In this document: in pieces, positions 4,909 to 5,132 of the stretch
How the letters are laid out: each line of letters opens with the position of its first letter
How positions within the stretch are numbered: the stretch's first letter is position 1
NCBI GenBank assembly: GCA_903831165.1
Contig: CAIKWV010000108.1
Span: 1 to 5,132, forward strand
Source: an uncultured cyanobacterium
GTDB lineage: Bacteria; Cyanobacteriota; Cyanobacteriia; PCC-6307; Cyanobiaceae
Length of the DNA stretch: 5,132 nucleotides
Direction of reading: 5' to 3'
The notes under the pieces: model-generated
Told to the model about the DNA's origin: nothing
The model's input: the letters and a program-made list of their open reading frames with translations, nothing else
Databases searched by the model: none
Made by a program: the position numbers and the translations under genes

Positions 4909-5132
4909 TCAGGGATCGACCCAGCGGCCGTCCTCTTTGATCAGAGCGATCAGGGCTTCAACCCCTTCGGCTTCCGGCACTCGCCGGATCTCGTCGCGGC
5001 CGCGATAGAGCGAGATCGTGCCGGGGGTCTTGCCGACATAGCCGTAGTCGGCGTCGGCCATTTCACCGGGGCCATTGACGATGCAGCCCATCACGGCGAT
5101 GTCGAGGCCCGTGAGGTGGGCGGTGGCTTCGC
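4909..5132 (-). CDS. ispG: 4-hydroxy-3-methylbut-2-en-1-yl diphosphate synthase (ferredoxin type), C-terminal part
   Basis: The frame is open to the window edge; about 74 C-terminal residues are visible, ending in TGA (4909-4911). The sequence [16 protein letters not shown] leads into [18 protein letters not shown], the signature end of IspG/GcpE. The Cys of MGC and the Glu seven residues on are ligands of the [4Fe-4S] cluster (Cys305 and Glu312 in E. coli numbering); the other two Cys lie upstream, outside the window. The enzyme reductively converts ME-cPP to HMBPP in the cytoplasmic MEP pathway, which supplies carotenoids, phytol and the quinone tails. In cyanobacteria the electron donor is ferredoxin. 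The terminal KEDGRWVDP is typical of the cyanobacterial/plant form. The in-frame GTG at 5094 is internal, not a start. The gene is followed after 140 bases by the protease in the same direction. Confidence 0.95.
   Translation of the reverse strand, partial: EATAHLTGLDIAVMGCIVNGPGEMADADYGYVGKTPGTISLYRGRDEIRRVPEAEGVEALIALIKEDGRWVDP

Overview
The window looks like a stretch of a GC-rich unicellular cyanobacterial chromosome, probably of the Synechococcus/Cyanobium type. The strongest evidence is on the minus strand at the right end. There, the C-terminus of the ferredoxin-type isoprenoid enzyme IspG is followed by an S41 carboxyl-terminal processing protease of the cyanobacterial Ctp type. A Trp-rich two-pass membrane protein comes next, carrying a KPWWCQPWSI motif that I associate with a family found in cyanobacteria. 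Third codon positions in the clear genes are almost all G or C.

Layout from the left. Bases 1-567 (+) are the 3' part of a gene for an HPPD-like protein of the vicinal-oxygen-chelate superfamily. Bases 648-818 (+) encode a 56-residue single-pass membrane protein with an acidic tail and unknown role, with a candidate -10 box just upstream. Bases 819-1600 hold no gene I can support. The first part (815-943) is unusually rich in inverted repeats that nest into a plausible RNA fold, and a second hairpin cluster lies at 1220-1329. Bases 1601-2155 and 2160-2849 (+) form a tight two-gene unit: a secreted HExxH zinc peptidase-like protein, then a Gly-rich protein with elastin-like pentads. A strong intrinsic terminator at 2887-2916 closes the unit. 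Bases 2917-3152 are the gap between convergent units and contain a nested hairpin but no gene.

On the minus strand, ispG (4909-5132, partial), the S41 protease (3434-4768) and the Trp-rich membrane protein (3153-3431) run in the same direction. The last two are separated by 2 bases and are almost certainly co-transcribed. The 140 bases between ispG and the protease contain the protease ribosome binding site.

The most unusual items are the two-gene secreted peptidase/Gly-rich unit and the structured gene-free stretch between 815 and about 1330. Neither amounts to a demonstrated new system. No tRNA, rRNA, CRISPR array, intact transposase or complete IS was seen.
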